Source: Hyphomicrobiales bacterium (GTDB taxonomy: Bacteria; Pseudomonadota; Alphaproteobacteria; Rhizobiales; Aestuariivirgaceae). Taken from it: a DNA stretch of 9,032 bases. A program made the translations under genes and the position numbers. Below are positions 1-5,395 of this stretch, one piece after another. Numbering within the stretch: position 1 is the stretch's first letter; the number at the start of each line of letters is the position of its first letter. The stretch is taken from contig JAHFPK010000099.1 of the NCBI GenBank assembly GCA_023266715.1, positions 1 through 9,032 on the forward strand. The letters run 5' to 3'. The notes under the pieces were generated by a model. That model saw only the letters and a list, made by a program, of their open reading frames with translations. It ran no database searches and was not told the origin of the DNA.

Positions 1-433
1 GAACCAACAAAATCAAAGCAACTGTCAAGGGTTTGATGAGCGCCCTGATTGGCAGTTGCCACAACCGGCGCCAAAGGCAATCGACGGAGGCCGCATCATC
101 ACCATATGTGCAGTCCTGCTAGCGGCAGGGTTAACCTGCCTGATACAATGAGGAGCATCAATCATCGAAGCCCGCCTTGCGCAACCCGTCGCGGAGGAAG
201 TCCAAGGTCGTCAGGCGGTCAAGTTCAGGCGTATTGAACGAGTAGTTCGACCTGTAGCAATCCAAAATACCCCCTCTCCCAAAAGAACTGGCATTGAACC
301 CGCGACGTCCGCTGTCTCAGAAAATTGCTCTCCAAACAGATTGGCGGCCGGCATGGCTTCCGAAAGTCCATATGAATTCCCTCCGGAATGCCGTTGCAGG
401 CTGGCTGTGCGGACGCTGCTGCTTCTTCGGACA
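1..433. other. Intergenic stretch without a convincing gene
   Basis: I see no complete gene here. The only coding-like trace is on the minus strand: a 52-codon open frame (316 down to 161, stop TGA at 158-160) ending in a protein-like tail, ...NTPELDRLTTLDFLRDGL..., which lacks a start codon and is closed upstream by a stop. It could be the C-terminal remnant of a decayed gene; the family is not recognisable. The stretch also holds two hairpins: 18-59, and GGCAGG (124-129) / CCTGCC (135-140). Neither is followed by a T-tract. Confidence 0.4.
18..59. repeat. Long hairpin-forming inverted repeat
   Basis: Bases 18-28 pair with 49-59 (11 pairs, one G-U as plus-strand RNA), with an inner GGG/CCC (29-31 with 43-45). 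There is no T-tract on either side, so it is not a classical terminator. It sits at the window edge, so what it belongs to cannot be seen. Confidence 0.45.
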
Positions 434-1324
434 TCATGTTGTGCGGGTGACTTCCTCGAAGAGCCAGTCACGGAAGGCCCGCACTTTGGGGCGCTGGGCA
501 GTTTGCACGGGATAGGCCACATAGTAGGCGAGATCGGCGGGCAGACCCATTGAGAATGGCCTGACCAGCCGTCCTGCCCGAAGGTCATCGGCCACGAGCG
601 CACTTCGGCCAAGGACAACCCCTTCACCCTGGACTGCGGCCTGCACCGCATGATCGGAGGATTCGAACCTGGGGCCGCGGTGCGGGTCGACGCCTTCGAC
701 CCCGGCAGTCTTGAGCCACATCGCCCAATCGATTTCGAAGGCATCGTGGATCAGCGTGTGGTGCTTCAGGTCTGCCGCACTCTTGAGGGGATGCGGGCCT
801 TTCAGGAGCAACGGGCTGCACACCGGAAACACCTCTTCCCGCATCAGCAGCTCGGCCGTGACCCCGCGATAGCGTCCGCTGCCATAACGAATCCCGATGT
901 CGATGCCGTCATTCACGAAGTCGGCCAGTTTCTCCGACGTCGCGAGGCGAACTTCAATGCCGCCATGGGCCTCACGAAACCGGAACAGCCGGGGAATGAG
1001 CCACTTCGCGGCAAAGGAATCGAGCGTGCTGATATTGAGAACCCCCATCGACTGCTGGTCCATGATCACGGCGGTTGCCGCCGCCAGGCGGTCCAGAACA
1101 TCGCGCACCGATGAGGCGTAGGAGGCGCCCGTTGCCGTGAGGTGCACGGCCCTCACGTTCCGCTTGAAGAGCTTGACCCCGACATGATCTTCCAGATGGC
1201 GGACCGCCCGGCTGACGGCGCCGTGGGTCAAGTACAGCTCGTCGGCGGCTTTGGAGAAACTCAGAAGCCGTGCTGCGGCTTCAAAACTACGAACTGTGGT
1301 CAGGGGTGGAAGCTGCCGGGACAT
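434..1324 (-). CDS. LysR-type transcriptional regulator, GcvA-like
   Basis: A 296-residue DNA-binding regulator of normal length for LysR proteins. The N-terminal winged helix-turn-helix occupies about residues 5-65: it opens with the typical LPPLxxxRxFEAAARxxSFSKAADEL and has the recognition segment LTHGAVSRAVRHLE. The effector-binding domain follows (about 90-290), with the GcvA-like signature of a small-molecule sensor (DGIDIGIRYGSG, then VVLGRSALVADDLRAGRLVRPF). The start is the ATG at 1322-1324; no in-frame alternative start was found just upstream. It is divergent from the DUF1127 gene, and a perfect palindrome lies 9 bp before its start codon, which suggests autoregulation. The target pathway and effector cannot be inferred, since the divergent neighbour is a generic DUF1127 protein and no metabolic operon adjoins it. 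Confidence 0.93.
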   Translation of the reverse strand: MSRQLPPLTTVRSFEAAARLLSFSKAADELYLTHGAVSRAVRHLEDHVGVKLFKRNVRAVHLTATGASYASSVRDVLDRLAAATAVIMDQQSMGVLNISTLDSFAAKWLIPRLFRFREAHGGIEVRLATSEKLADFVNDGIDIGIRYGSGRYRGVTAELLMREEVFPVCSPLLLKGPHPLKSAADLKHHTLIHDAFEIDWAMWLKTAGVEGVDPHRGPRFESSDHAVQAAVQGEGVVLGRSALVADDLRAGRLVRPFSMGLPADLAYYVAYPVQTAQRPKVRAFRDWLFEEVTRTT

Positions 1325-1333
1325 GGGACTGCC

Positions 1334-1358
1334 TATATGTGATTTTAAATCACATATA
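1334..1358. promoter_or_regulatory. Perfect 25-bp palindrome, probable LysR operator
   Basis: Two perfect 12-bp arms (TATATGTGATTT and its reverse complement) flank a single central base. The site is in the lysR-DUF1127 divergent region, 9 bp upstream of the lysR start codon. It contains the T-N11-A spacing of LysR boxes, so autorepression by the adjacent regulator is the simplest reading. The TGTGA/TCACA half-sites are 7 bp apart, whereas Crp sites use 6. Confidence 0.7.
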
Positions 1359-1402
1359 TCCTGCTCCTTAGTCGTTTGTCATGTCAATGTTTATGTCTCA
1401 AA

Positions 1403-1408
1403 TATAAT
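1403..1408 (+). promoter_or_regulatory. -10 element for the DUF1127 gene
   Basis: A perfect TATAAT lies 58 bp before the chosen start of the DUF1127 gene. No good -35 is found at 16-18 bp; TTGTCA at 1376-1381 is too far (21 bp). The promoter may therefore depend on an activator, for instance the divergent LysR protein. Confidence 0.4.
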
Positions 1409-1466
1409 CCCAATAGACGGGTTTAAGTCACGAAATTCGAAACCTGAAAACGCAATGGAGAGACAG

Positions 1467-1691
1467 ATGACAAGCATGACCCATAGTCACCCAAATGGCA
1501 ATTCCCAGCTGACCGAAATGTCAGCATTCCTCAGGCACCCAATCGCAAGCGCGGCGCATGTCGCCTTGCGCTTCAAGGAGCGCCGCGAAATGAACCGTTT
1601 GCTCAGCTTTCCCGACTATCTGCTGAAGGATATCGGACTGCAGCGTAACGACATTCAGCGGAAGGCACTCCAGGCCCTGTGGCGCGACTGA
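1467..1691 (+). CDS. DUF1127 (YjiS-like) small protein
   Basis: A 74-residue protein whose C-terminal half matches the DUF1127 pattern: REMNRLLSFPDYLLKDIGLQRNDIQ, i.e. the Arg-rich helix followed by L-x(n)-LLKDIGL-x-R-x-DI. Alphaproteobacteria carry many paralogues. Some DUF1127 proteins have been linked to RNA-related control of phosphate, carbon or stress metabolism, but a specific role cannot be assigned to this one. I chose the ATG at 1467 because GGAG (1457-1460) lies 6 bp upstream. The ATGs at 1455 and 1476 are in frame but less well placed. It is transcribed away from the LysR gene and ends in a hairpin shared with the convergent DUF1989 gene. Confidence 0.88.
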   Translation: MTSMTHSHPNGNSQLTEMSAFLRHPIASAAHVALRFKERREMNRLLSFPDYLLKDIGLQRNDIQRKALQALWRD

Positions 1692-1709
1692 AAAGCGGCA
1701 GGCCGCTTT
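1692..1709. terminator. Bidirectional hairpin between convergent genes
   Basis: AAAGCGG (1692-1698) and CCGCTTT (1703-1709) form a perfect 7-bp stem with a CAGG loop, directly after the DUF1127 stop and 36 bp beyond the convergent DUF1989 stop. The A-flank and T-flank give a short U-run in either direction, so it may serve both genes. Confidence 0.6.
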
Positions 1710-1745
1710 CGCGCTAATGATCCAGGCAGGCAGTCGCCATCTAGG

Positions 1746-2360
1746 TCAGGCCGCCGGGCGCGTGACGGTCACGCGGATGGGCGTGGGATTATAACCGTTG
1801 CAAGGGTTATGCATCTGCGGGCAGTTTGAGAGCACGGCCAGCACATCGCGCTCGGCCCGCAGCGCCACATGGCTTCGAGGCTTGAGTGCGGCAGCTGCGA
1901 CGCCGGCACTGCCATCCTCAAGCACTGGAACGCTCATGAACCAGTTCACATTGGACACGATTGCCGAGCGGCCGAGATCATAGCGCTTCAGGATCGACTC
2001 GAAGTTCGAGTAGCACGACTCAGTGGTGTGAACGCCGTAGCGCAGGAAGTTGTTGGGATTGCTGCAACAGCCATAGACGGTGTCGTGCCTGCCCACCGTA
2101 TCTTCAATCACCGTCATCAGACTTTTTCCGCTGTCGGAATAAAGCACGCTGCCCAAGCCTACGAAAATATTGCCCTGGACCTTCACCGTGTTGGTGGCGC
2201 TATAGCGGTCTTGCGGATTGGCGCCATCATAACAGAGAAAATCAACGGCCTGCTGGCCTTCGAGATCGATGATGGTCAGAACATCGTTGGCTGCAATGCG
2301 CGCGCCCCAGGGCTTTTTGGCCGGAACGACTTCGTCAAGAATGATTTGGGGCTGGCTCAT
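1746..2360 (-). CDS. DUF1989 protein, carboxyguanidine deiminase-like
   Basis: A 204-residue DUF1989 protein, the family formerly called urea carboxylase-associated or urea amidolyase-associated. In guanidine-degrading operons, members CgdA/CgdB hydrolyse carboxyguanidine made by guanidine carboxylase. Family landmarks are visible: GQQAVDFLCYD (about 35-45), the Cys/His region GCCSNPNNFLRYG...HTTESC (97-116), NWFMSVPV (139-146) and LSNCPQMHNPCNGYNPTPI (177-195). The conserved Cys and His are the likely metal ligands, by family knowledge. I chose the ATG at 2360 because CGGAGGAGCG precedes it directly; the upstream ATG at 2390 would add ten low-complexity residues. No carboxylase, allophanate hydrolase, transporter or second DUF1989 gene adjoins, so the substrate of this solitary copy is open. 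The IS110 element lies about 85 bp beyond its 5' side. Confidence 0.9.
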   Translation of the reverse strand: MSQPQIILDEVVPAKKPWGARIAANDVLTIIDLEGQQAVDFLCYDGANPQDRYSATNTVKVQGNIFVGLGSVLYSDSGKSLMTVIEDTVGRHDTVYGCCSNPNNFLRYGVHTTESCYSNFESILKRYDLGRSAIVSNVNWFMSVPVLEDGSAGVAAAALKPRSHVALRAERDVLAVLSNCPQMHNPCNGYNPTPIRVTVTRPAA

Positions 2361-2450
2361 CGCTCCTCCGCTGGCTGATGGTGCTGTCATACTGTGAAAC
2401 CTTGACCAGGCTTCGAAGCTTAGCAGATATCTGAAATTTTTGTGGCGACG

Positions 2451-2478
2451 GCGCCCTCATCCGCCCTGTCGGCCACCT
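2451..2478. repeat. Left part of palindromic intergenic repeat, split by IS110
   Basis: This is the left arm of an imperfect palindrome (CCCTCATCCG...GGCCACCT) whose remainder lies at 3631-3685. Joining 2478 to 3633 restores CCACCTTCTCCC, and the rebuilt arm matches the reverse complement of 3648-3685 over GCCCTCATCCG, CCACCTTCT, CC and TGC. The type is the REP-like hairpin common in Hyphomicrobiales intergenic DNA. It served as the insertion target. Confidence 0.75.
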
Positions 2479-2480
2479 TG

Positions 2481-2486
2481 TAACTT
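2481..2486 (+). promoter_or_regulatory. -10 half of the circle-junction promoter
   Basis: TAACTT lies 12 bp before the first paired base of the bridge RNA. In the integrated copy the bases at -35 distance (2458-2463) are not promoter-like. After circularisation the right end supplies TTGACT at exactly 17 bp. Confidence 0.65.
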
Positions 2487-2492
2487 AAATTC

Positions 2493-2650
2493 TGCCGCTT
2501 GTGGTATGATGCCAGAAGCGGTGGCGGACGGGAGACCGGCCCACCTTTGGGTTTTCAAGCCCGTGGAGAAGCAAGGGTCTTCGTCCGCCGTTCCATCGAA
2601 CCCGAACAGTCGCCTGGGCCGCAAGCGAAGCCCGCTTAGACAAGGATGGG
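2493..2650 (+). ncRNA. IS110 bridge RNA with target- and donor-binding loops
   Basis: The fold was worked out by eye. The 5' stem-loop is CCGCTT (2495-2500) with AAGCGG (2516-2521), capped by TGGT/GCCA. Target-binding domain: outer stem GGCGGACG (2523-2530) with CGTCCGCC (2582-2589), then AGACC (2533-2537) with GGTCT (2576-2580). An internal loop follows, then an apical hairpin GGGTT/AGCCC (2549-2562). Its left guide (2541-2546, CCACCT) equals the left flank and core; its right guide (2565-2571, GGAGAAG) is the complement of core plus right flank (3631-3637). Donor-binding domain: CCATC (2593-2597) with GATGG (2645-2649) and inner hairpin GGGC/GCCC (2616-2633). Its left guide ACAGTCGC (2606-2613) equals 3624-3631; its right guide ACAAG (2640-2644) is the complement of 2477-2481. 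This is the established IS621 bridge-RNA plan. Exact ends are inferred. Confidence 0.85.
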
Positions 2651-2655
2651 ATCAG

Positions 2656-3615
2656 ATGGACGCCACTGCTCAAGACGCTAACAGTTATGTCGGTATCGAT
2701 GTTTCGAAGGACCAGCTGGATGTACATATCCACCCTGCTGGGGAGGCCTTTTCCGTCAGCCGCGATACAGCAGGGCTGGAAGGCTTGATTGAACGACTTA
2801 AAGCCTATGCCCTCAAGGCCATTGCCGTGGAAGCAACTGGTGGCTTGGAATCTGTTGTGGTTGCAAGCCTTTTAGCAGAGGGCCTGCCGGTGATTGTGGT
2901 CAACCCGGCACAGGTGCGTGCCTTCGCCAATGCCCTTGGCAAACGTGCCAAGACCGACCCTATCGATGCGGCCGTGATCGCGCGTTTTGTCGAAGCCACC
3001 AAACCCGAGATCAGGTCACTGCCCAGTGCGCAAACCCTGGCTTTGGCTGACCTCATGGCAAGGCGCCGGCAGATCGTCCAGATGATCACCGCTGAACGTC
3101 AGCGCGCCATGCGCTCAACAGCAAATGCCAGATTGCAGAAAAGCATCGCCCGTCTGCTCAAGGCCCTGCAACGGGAGCTCGACAGTCTCGACGATGACAT
3201 TGATACCAGTGTGCGCGGCTCGCCCGTCTGGCGTGAAAAAGAAGATTTGCTCAGTTCCGTTCCAGGTGTTGGTAAAGTCATCGCCCGCACGCTGCTGGCC
3301 GAACTCCCTGAACTCGGAACTCTTGATCGCCGACAGATTGCGGCCCTCGTAGGCCTTGCTCCCTTTACCCGGCAATCTGGAAAATGGCGCGGCAAAAGCT
3401 TCATCAGTGGTGGGCGGGCTTCGTGCAGAACCGTCCTCTTCACCGGAGCCCTCGTTGCGGCAAGACACAATCCAGACCTCAAGGCCTTCCGTCAGCGCCT
3501 CATCAACGCCGGAAAACCAAAGATCATGGCCATCATTGCCGTCGCCAGAAAACTCCTCACCATCCTCAACGCAATCATCAGGGATAAATCACCATGGGCA
3601 CCAAAAATAGTTTGA
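2656..3615 (+). CDS. IS110-family DEDD transposase (bridge-RNA recombinase)
   Basis: A 319-residue transposase that, by family knowledge, uses a bridge RNA to pair donor and target DNA and recombines them at a dinucleotide core. The N-terminal RuvC-like DEDD domain shows D15 (GIDVSKD), E59 (AVEATGG), and D101 and D104 (KTDPIDAAVIARF). The C-terminal Transposase_20 domain has LLSSVPGVGKVIARTLLAELPELG, then ALVGLAPFTRQSGKWRGKSFISGGR. S251 in SGGR is the likely catalytic serine by comparison with IS621. The length is close to IS621 (326 residues). The ATG at 2656 is preferred: the frame stays open upstream to 2440, but that part covers the bridge RNA and lacks family sequence. The TGA stop (3613-3615) lies inside the TTGACT box of the right end. 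All catalytic residues are present, so it should be active. Confidence 0.95.
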   Translation: MDATAQDANSYVGIDVSKDQLDVHIHPAGEAFSVSRDTAGLEGLIERLKAYALKAIAVEATGGLESVVVASLLAEGLPVIVVNPAQVRAFANALGKRAKTDPIDAAVIARFVEATKPEIRSLPSAQTLALADLMARRRQIVQMITAERQRAMRSTANARLQKSIARLLKALQRELDSLDDDIDTSVRGSPVWREKEDLLSSVPGVGKVIARTLLAELPELGTLDRRQIAALVGLAPFTRQSGKWRGKSFISGGRASCRTVLFTGALVAARHNPDLKAFRQRLINAGKPKIMAIIAVARKLLTILNAIIRDKSPWAPKIV

Positions 3616-3617
3616 CT
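3612..3617 (+). promoter_or_regulatory. -35 half of the circle-junction promoter
   Basis: TTGACT overlaps the transposase stop codon, 13 bp before the CT core at the right end. In the circular form, 13 bp of right end, 2 bp of core and 2 bp of left end give a 17-bp spacer to TAACTT (2481-2486). That promoter would transcribe the bridge RNA and then the transposase. In the integrated state it points outward to the right and has no partner -10 there. Confidence 0.7.
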
Positions 3618-3630
3618 TTCAAGACAGTCG

Positions 3631-3685
3631 CTTCTCCCGTGCGGAACGCATGGAAGAAGGTGGGCGAAGCCCGGATGAGGGCCCC
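3631..3685. repeat. Right part of the split palindromic repeat
   Basis: This contains the core, the end of the left arm (CTTCTCCC...), a short loop and the complete right arm (3648-3685, GGAAGAAGGTGGGC...CGGATGAGGGCCCC). The reverse complement of the right arm reads GCCCACCTTCTTCC, a near-copy of the IS110 target. Confidence 0.7.
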
Positions 3686-3872
3686 TTTGCTGCGGCAATT
3701 TCAAATATCTACAGCTTCATCGAAGAGCCCTCACCCCCGCTCTCGCCTTGGCGAAGCTGAAGCTTCGCTTCGGCGTAGCCAAGTCGCTATCGCTACGCAG
3801 GACGGGAGAGGGCGATAATCTCCAAAAGCTTCACTGGAATGAGGGCCCCTCGGTGGAGCGACGATGCAATGC
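3686..3872. repeat. Palindromic, repeat-rich intergenic region
   Basis: No gene is seen here. A compound hairpin block runs from 3728 to 3815: CCCTC...CCGCTCTCGCC on the left faces GGGAGAGGGCGA on the right. Inside are CTTGGC/GCCAAG and the perfect hairpin GCGAAGC (3751-3757) / GCTTCGC (3762-3768). A second block near 3832-3850 (CACTGGAATGAGGGCCCCT) resembles 3673-3690, 6831-6848 and 7140-7157. These look like degenerate REP-like units. Confidence 0.55.
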
Positions 3873-3906
3873 AAATAAAACGCGACCGGTCATTGACCGG
3901 CGGCGT
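3873..3906 (-). terminator. Rho-independent terminator of the DUF6600-like gene
   Basis: Read on the minus strand: ACGC, CCGGTC-AAT-GACCGG, GCGT, then TTTTATTT. The stem is 4 + 6 bp with a 2x2 internal loop. It begins 24 bp after the stop codon of the DUF6600-like gene, and the U-rich run makes it a good intrinsic terminator. Confidence 0.85.
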
Positions 3907-3929
3907 CTGCCTTATCAGGATCATTTTAG

Positions 3930-5165
3930 TTACTCAGCCGGCGGACATTCCTGAACGGCAGGATCACATTCAGGCTGGCCCTTCTTGCCGCCCTTATTCT
4001 TCTTCTTGTTTTCAACAGGAGCCGTCTGCTCTTCGGCAGGCGCATTCACCGTCTCGTCCACATTCTGCTGGTCAACCTTCTTTTTCTTCTTCTTGTTTAT
4101 GACCGGAGCCGTCTGCTCTTCGGCAGGCGCATTCACCGTCTCATCCACATTCTGCTGGTCAGTCGAAACCGGAGCTTTCTTCTTTTTCTTGGTTAAGGGC
4201 TGCTCAACATTCTGCTGCTCCTCCTGCGGGGCAACGGTCCCGGTGGCCTTCTTCTTCTTCAGTTTTGTGACGGGCTCATCGGTTGTCGTGGAAGCCTGGC
4301 CGGGTTCCTCCGGAATGCCTTTCTTCTTGCGCTCCGTTACGACCTCATCAACCTTCCTGATCTTTTTTGGCTTGGCGCTGATCTCTTCCTTCACCTCCGG
4401 GTTGAAGATCGCCACGGAATTGCTGTCAGCCTTGCCGGCAGCGCCGGGGTTGTCAACCGCCTTTTCTTCAAGGACGGCGACTTTCTTCTTGGTTTTCTTC
4501 TCAATGTCGTCAACCTTGATAACATTGTTCACGACGATGTTGTTCTCGATGCGCACCGTCTGCGGCTCACCACTTTGGATGATACGGCGCACGTGGTCGC
4601 GGTCACGGTACAGGTGGTCCGACAGGTTGATCGAGAGGAAGGCCGAGAAAGGCGCGGCCTGCCAATAGTAATCGGGAATATCGCCAAATGAGATGACAAT
4701 ATTTACATCGTCATAGCGGTCCGGCGGCAAAGGCGCCCAGGCGATGTCATCGTCATCGTAGTTCCAGACCACCCAGGCCGGCGCCCAGATGCGGCCAGGC
4801 AGCCAATACCAGCCGATGTCGCGGCCGAAGCCCCAGCGGCCATAGTGATAACAGGCCCAGCCGAAGTCTTCATCGGAAACCCAGATCCAGCCATAGCGGC
4901 GGGTATAGGCCCAGTGGCCCTCCGTGTAGGGCCGCCAGCGCGCATCCACATCCTCCGGAATCCAGACATAGCGGTTGTGATACCAGACCCAGTCCCCATA
5001 GGGGGACAGGTCGTCATAAAAAGTGCCTATGTTGATGTTGACTGAGATATTGGTTGCAGCTTGGGCTTTTGGAATCCACGAAATACCCGCAGGCTCAAGT
5101 GCGGCAACGGCAAGCAGCAGGCTGCTGGCTGCGGCGGTGTTTAAAAACATGTGTTTGAATGTCAT
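3930..5165 (-). CDS. Secreted Trp/Tyr-rich DUF6600-like protein with Lys-rich repeats
   Basis: A 411-residue exported protein of unknown function. The signal peptide is about residues 1-36 (hydrophobic core AAASSLLLAVAAL, cleavage after AQA). Residues 43-155 are very rich in Trp, Tyr, Gly and Asp, with spaced motifs such as YGDWVWY, WRPYTEGHWAY, GWIWVSDEDFGWACYHYGRW and WLPGRIWAPAWV. This is the DUF6600 pattern of surface or periplasmic proteins. From about residue 240 the chain is a charged, low-complexity tail with KKKK blocks, including two near-identical 29-residue repeats (DQQNVDETVNAPAEEQTAPV...). The tail could bind anionic envelope polymers; that is inference. The start at 5165 is set by the signal peptide, with AAAGAG upstream; the frame remains open to 5342 but crosses the promoter. 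An exact EcfG promoter lies about 90 bp upstream and a terminator follows. Confidence 0.85.
   Translation of the reverse strand: MTFKHMFLNTAAASSLLLAVAALEPAGISWIPKAQAATNISVNINIGTFYDDLSPYGDWVWYHNRYVWIPEDVDARWRPYTEGHWAYTRRYGWIWVSDEDFGWACYHYGRWGFGRDIGWYWLPGRIWAPAWVVWNYDDDDIAWAPLPPDRYDDVNIVISFGDIPDYYWQAAPFSAFLSINLSDHLYRDRDHVRRIIQSGEPQTVRIENNIVVNNVIKVDDIEKKTKKKVAVLEEKAVDNPGAAGKADSNSVAIFNPEVKEEISAKPKKIRKVDEVVTERKKKGIPEEPGQASTTTDEPVTKLKKKKATGTVAPQEEQQNVEQPLTKKKKKAPVSTDQQNVDETVNAPAEEQTAPVINKKKKKKVDQQNVDETVNAPAEEQTAPVENKKKNKGGKKGQPECDPAVQECPPAE
4018..4161. repeat. Near-identical in-frame direct repeat (87-bp period)
   Basis: A 57-bp segment at 4018-4074 recurs at 4105-4161 with one difference, offset by 87 bp (29 codons). 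The Lys-codon runs between them are similar too. It encodes the DQQNVDETVNAPAEEQTAPV unit of the DUF6600-like protein. The high nucleotide identity points to recent duplication, and copy number may vary between strains. Confidence 0.9.
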
Positions 5166-5258
5166 TTTTGTATACTCTTTGGGTTGAAGATAAACAATAT
5201 CGGGCGCGGGTCGTAGGGCGTGCTCACAATAGTTTCCTGCCTTTTGTCTTTTGTACAG

Positions 5259-5284
5259 AACGCCGCCCCGTGGCATTTGGTTCC
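5259..5284 (-). promoter_or_regulatory. EcfG-type general stress promoter
   Basis: Minus-strand GGAAC (5284-5280), a 17-bp spacer, then CGTT (5262-5259). This is an exact match to the alphaproteobacterial EcfG consensus GGAAC-N16/17-CGTT. It faces the DUF6600-like gene and predicts a leader of roughly 85-90 nt. Confidence 0.8.
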
Positions 5285-5395
5285 TATAGGTCATTATGGG
5301 GCGGTTGCGCCAGCAGAGGAAGGGCATTCCCCGATCTGTCACCCCTGCGACCTGGCTGCGCCGAGCGAAGCTTCGCCGGGAGGGCGGAATTTTTT

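Larger units (their letters stand above)
2477..3632 (+). mobile_element. IS110-family insertion sequence (IS110 group)
   Basis: The element consists of a long left non-coding end (2479-2655), one transposase gene (2656-3615) and a very short right end (3616-3630). A CT dinucleotide core is present at both ends (2477-2478 and 3631-3632). The length with one core copy is 1154 bp. There are no terminal inverted repeats, as expected for the IS110 group; a long left and a short right end separate it from the IS1111 group. The boundaries were set by agreement of four guide segments in the bridge RNA with the two ends and two flanks. Left end CTTGTAAC and right end ACAGTCGCT meet at CT. The element appears intact and sits in a palindromic repeat between the DUF1989 and DUF6600 genes, without breaking a coding region. 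Confidence 0.88.

Noticed and set aside
650..1114. 154-codon plus-strand open frame opposite lysR
   Set aside because: It is antisense to a well-supported LysR gene in high-GC DNA and resembles no protein family.
1338..1354. Crp-like site TGTGA...TCACA in the lysR palindrome
   Set aside because: The half-sites are 7 bp apart rather than 6, and the symmetry extends further than a Crp site; a LysR operator fits better.
2440..2655. Longer transposase start at 2440 (72 extra residues)
   Set aside because: The extension begins in flanking DNA outside the element and runs through the bridge RNA; the family starts near YVGIDVSKD, which fits the ATG at 2656.
2477..3632. IS1111-group assignment of the insertion sequence
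   Set aside because: The long non-coding part is upstream of the transposase, the right end is only 15 bp, and no subterminal inverted repeats are seen.
3985..4668. 227-codon plus-strand open frame rich in Phe/Ser
   Set aside because: It is the antisense shadow of the Lys-codon runs in the DUF6600-like gene.
5166..5342. Longer N-terminus for the DUF6600-like protein
   Set aside because: It would bury the signal peptide and cover the EcfG promoter at 5259-5284.
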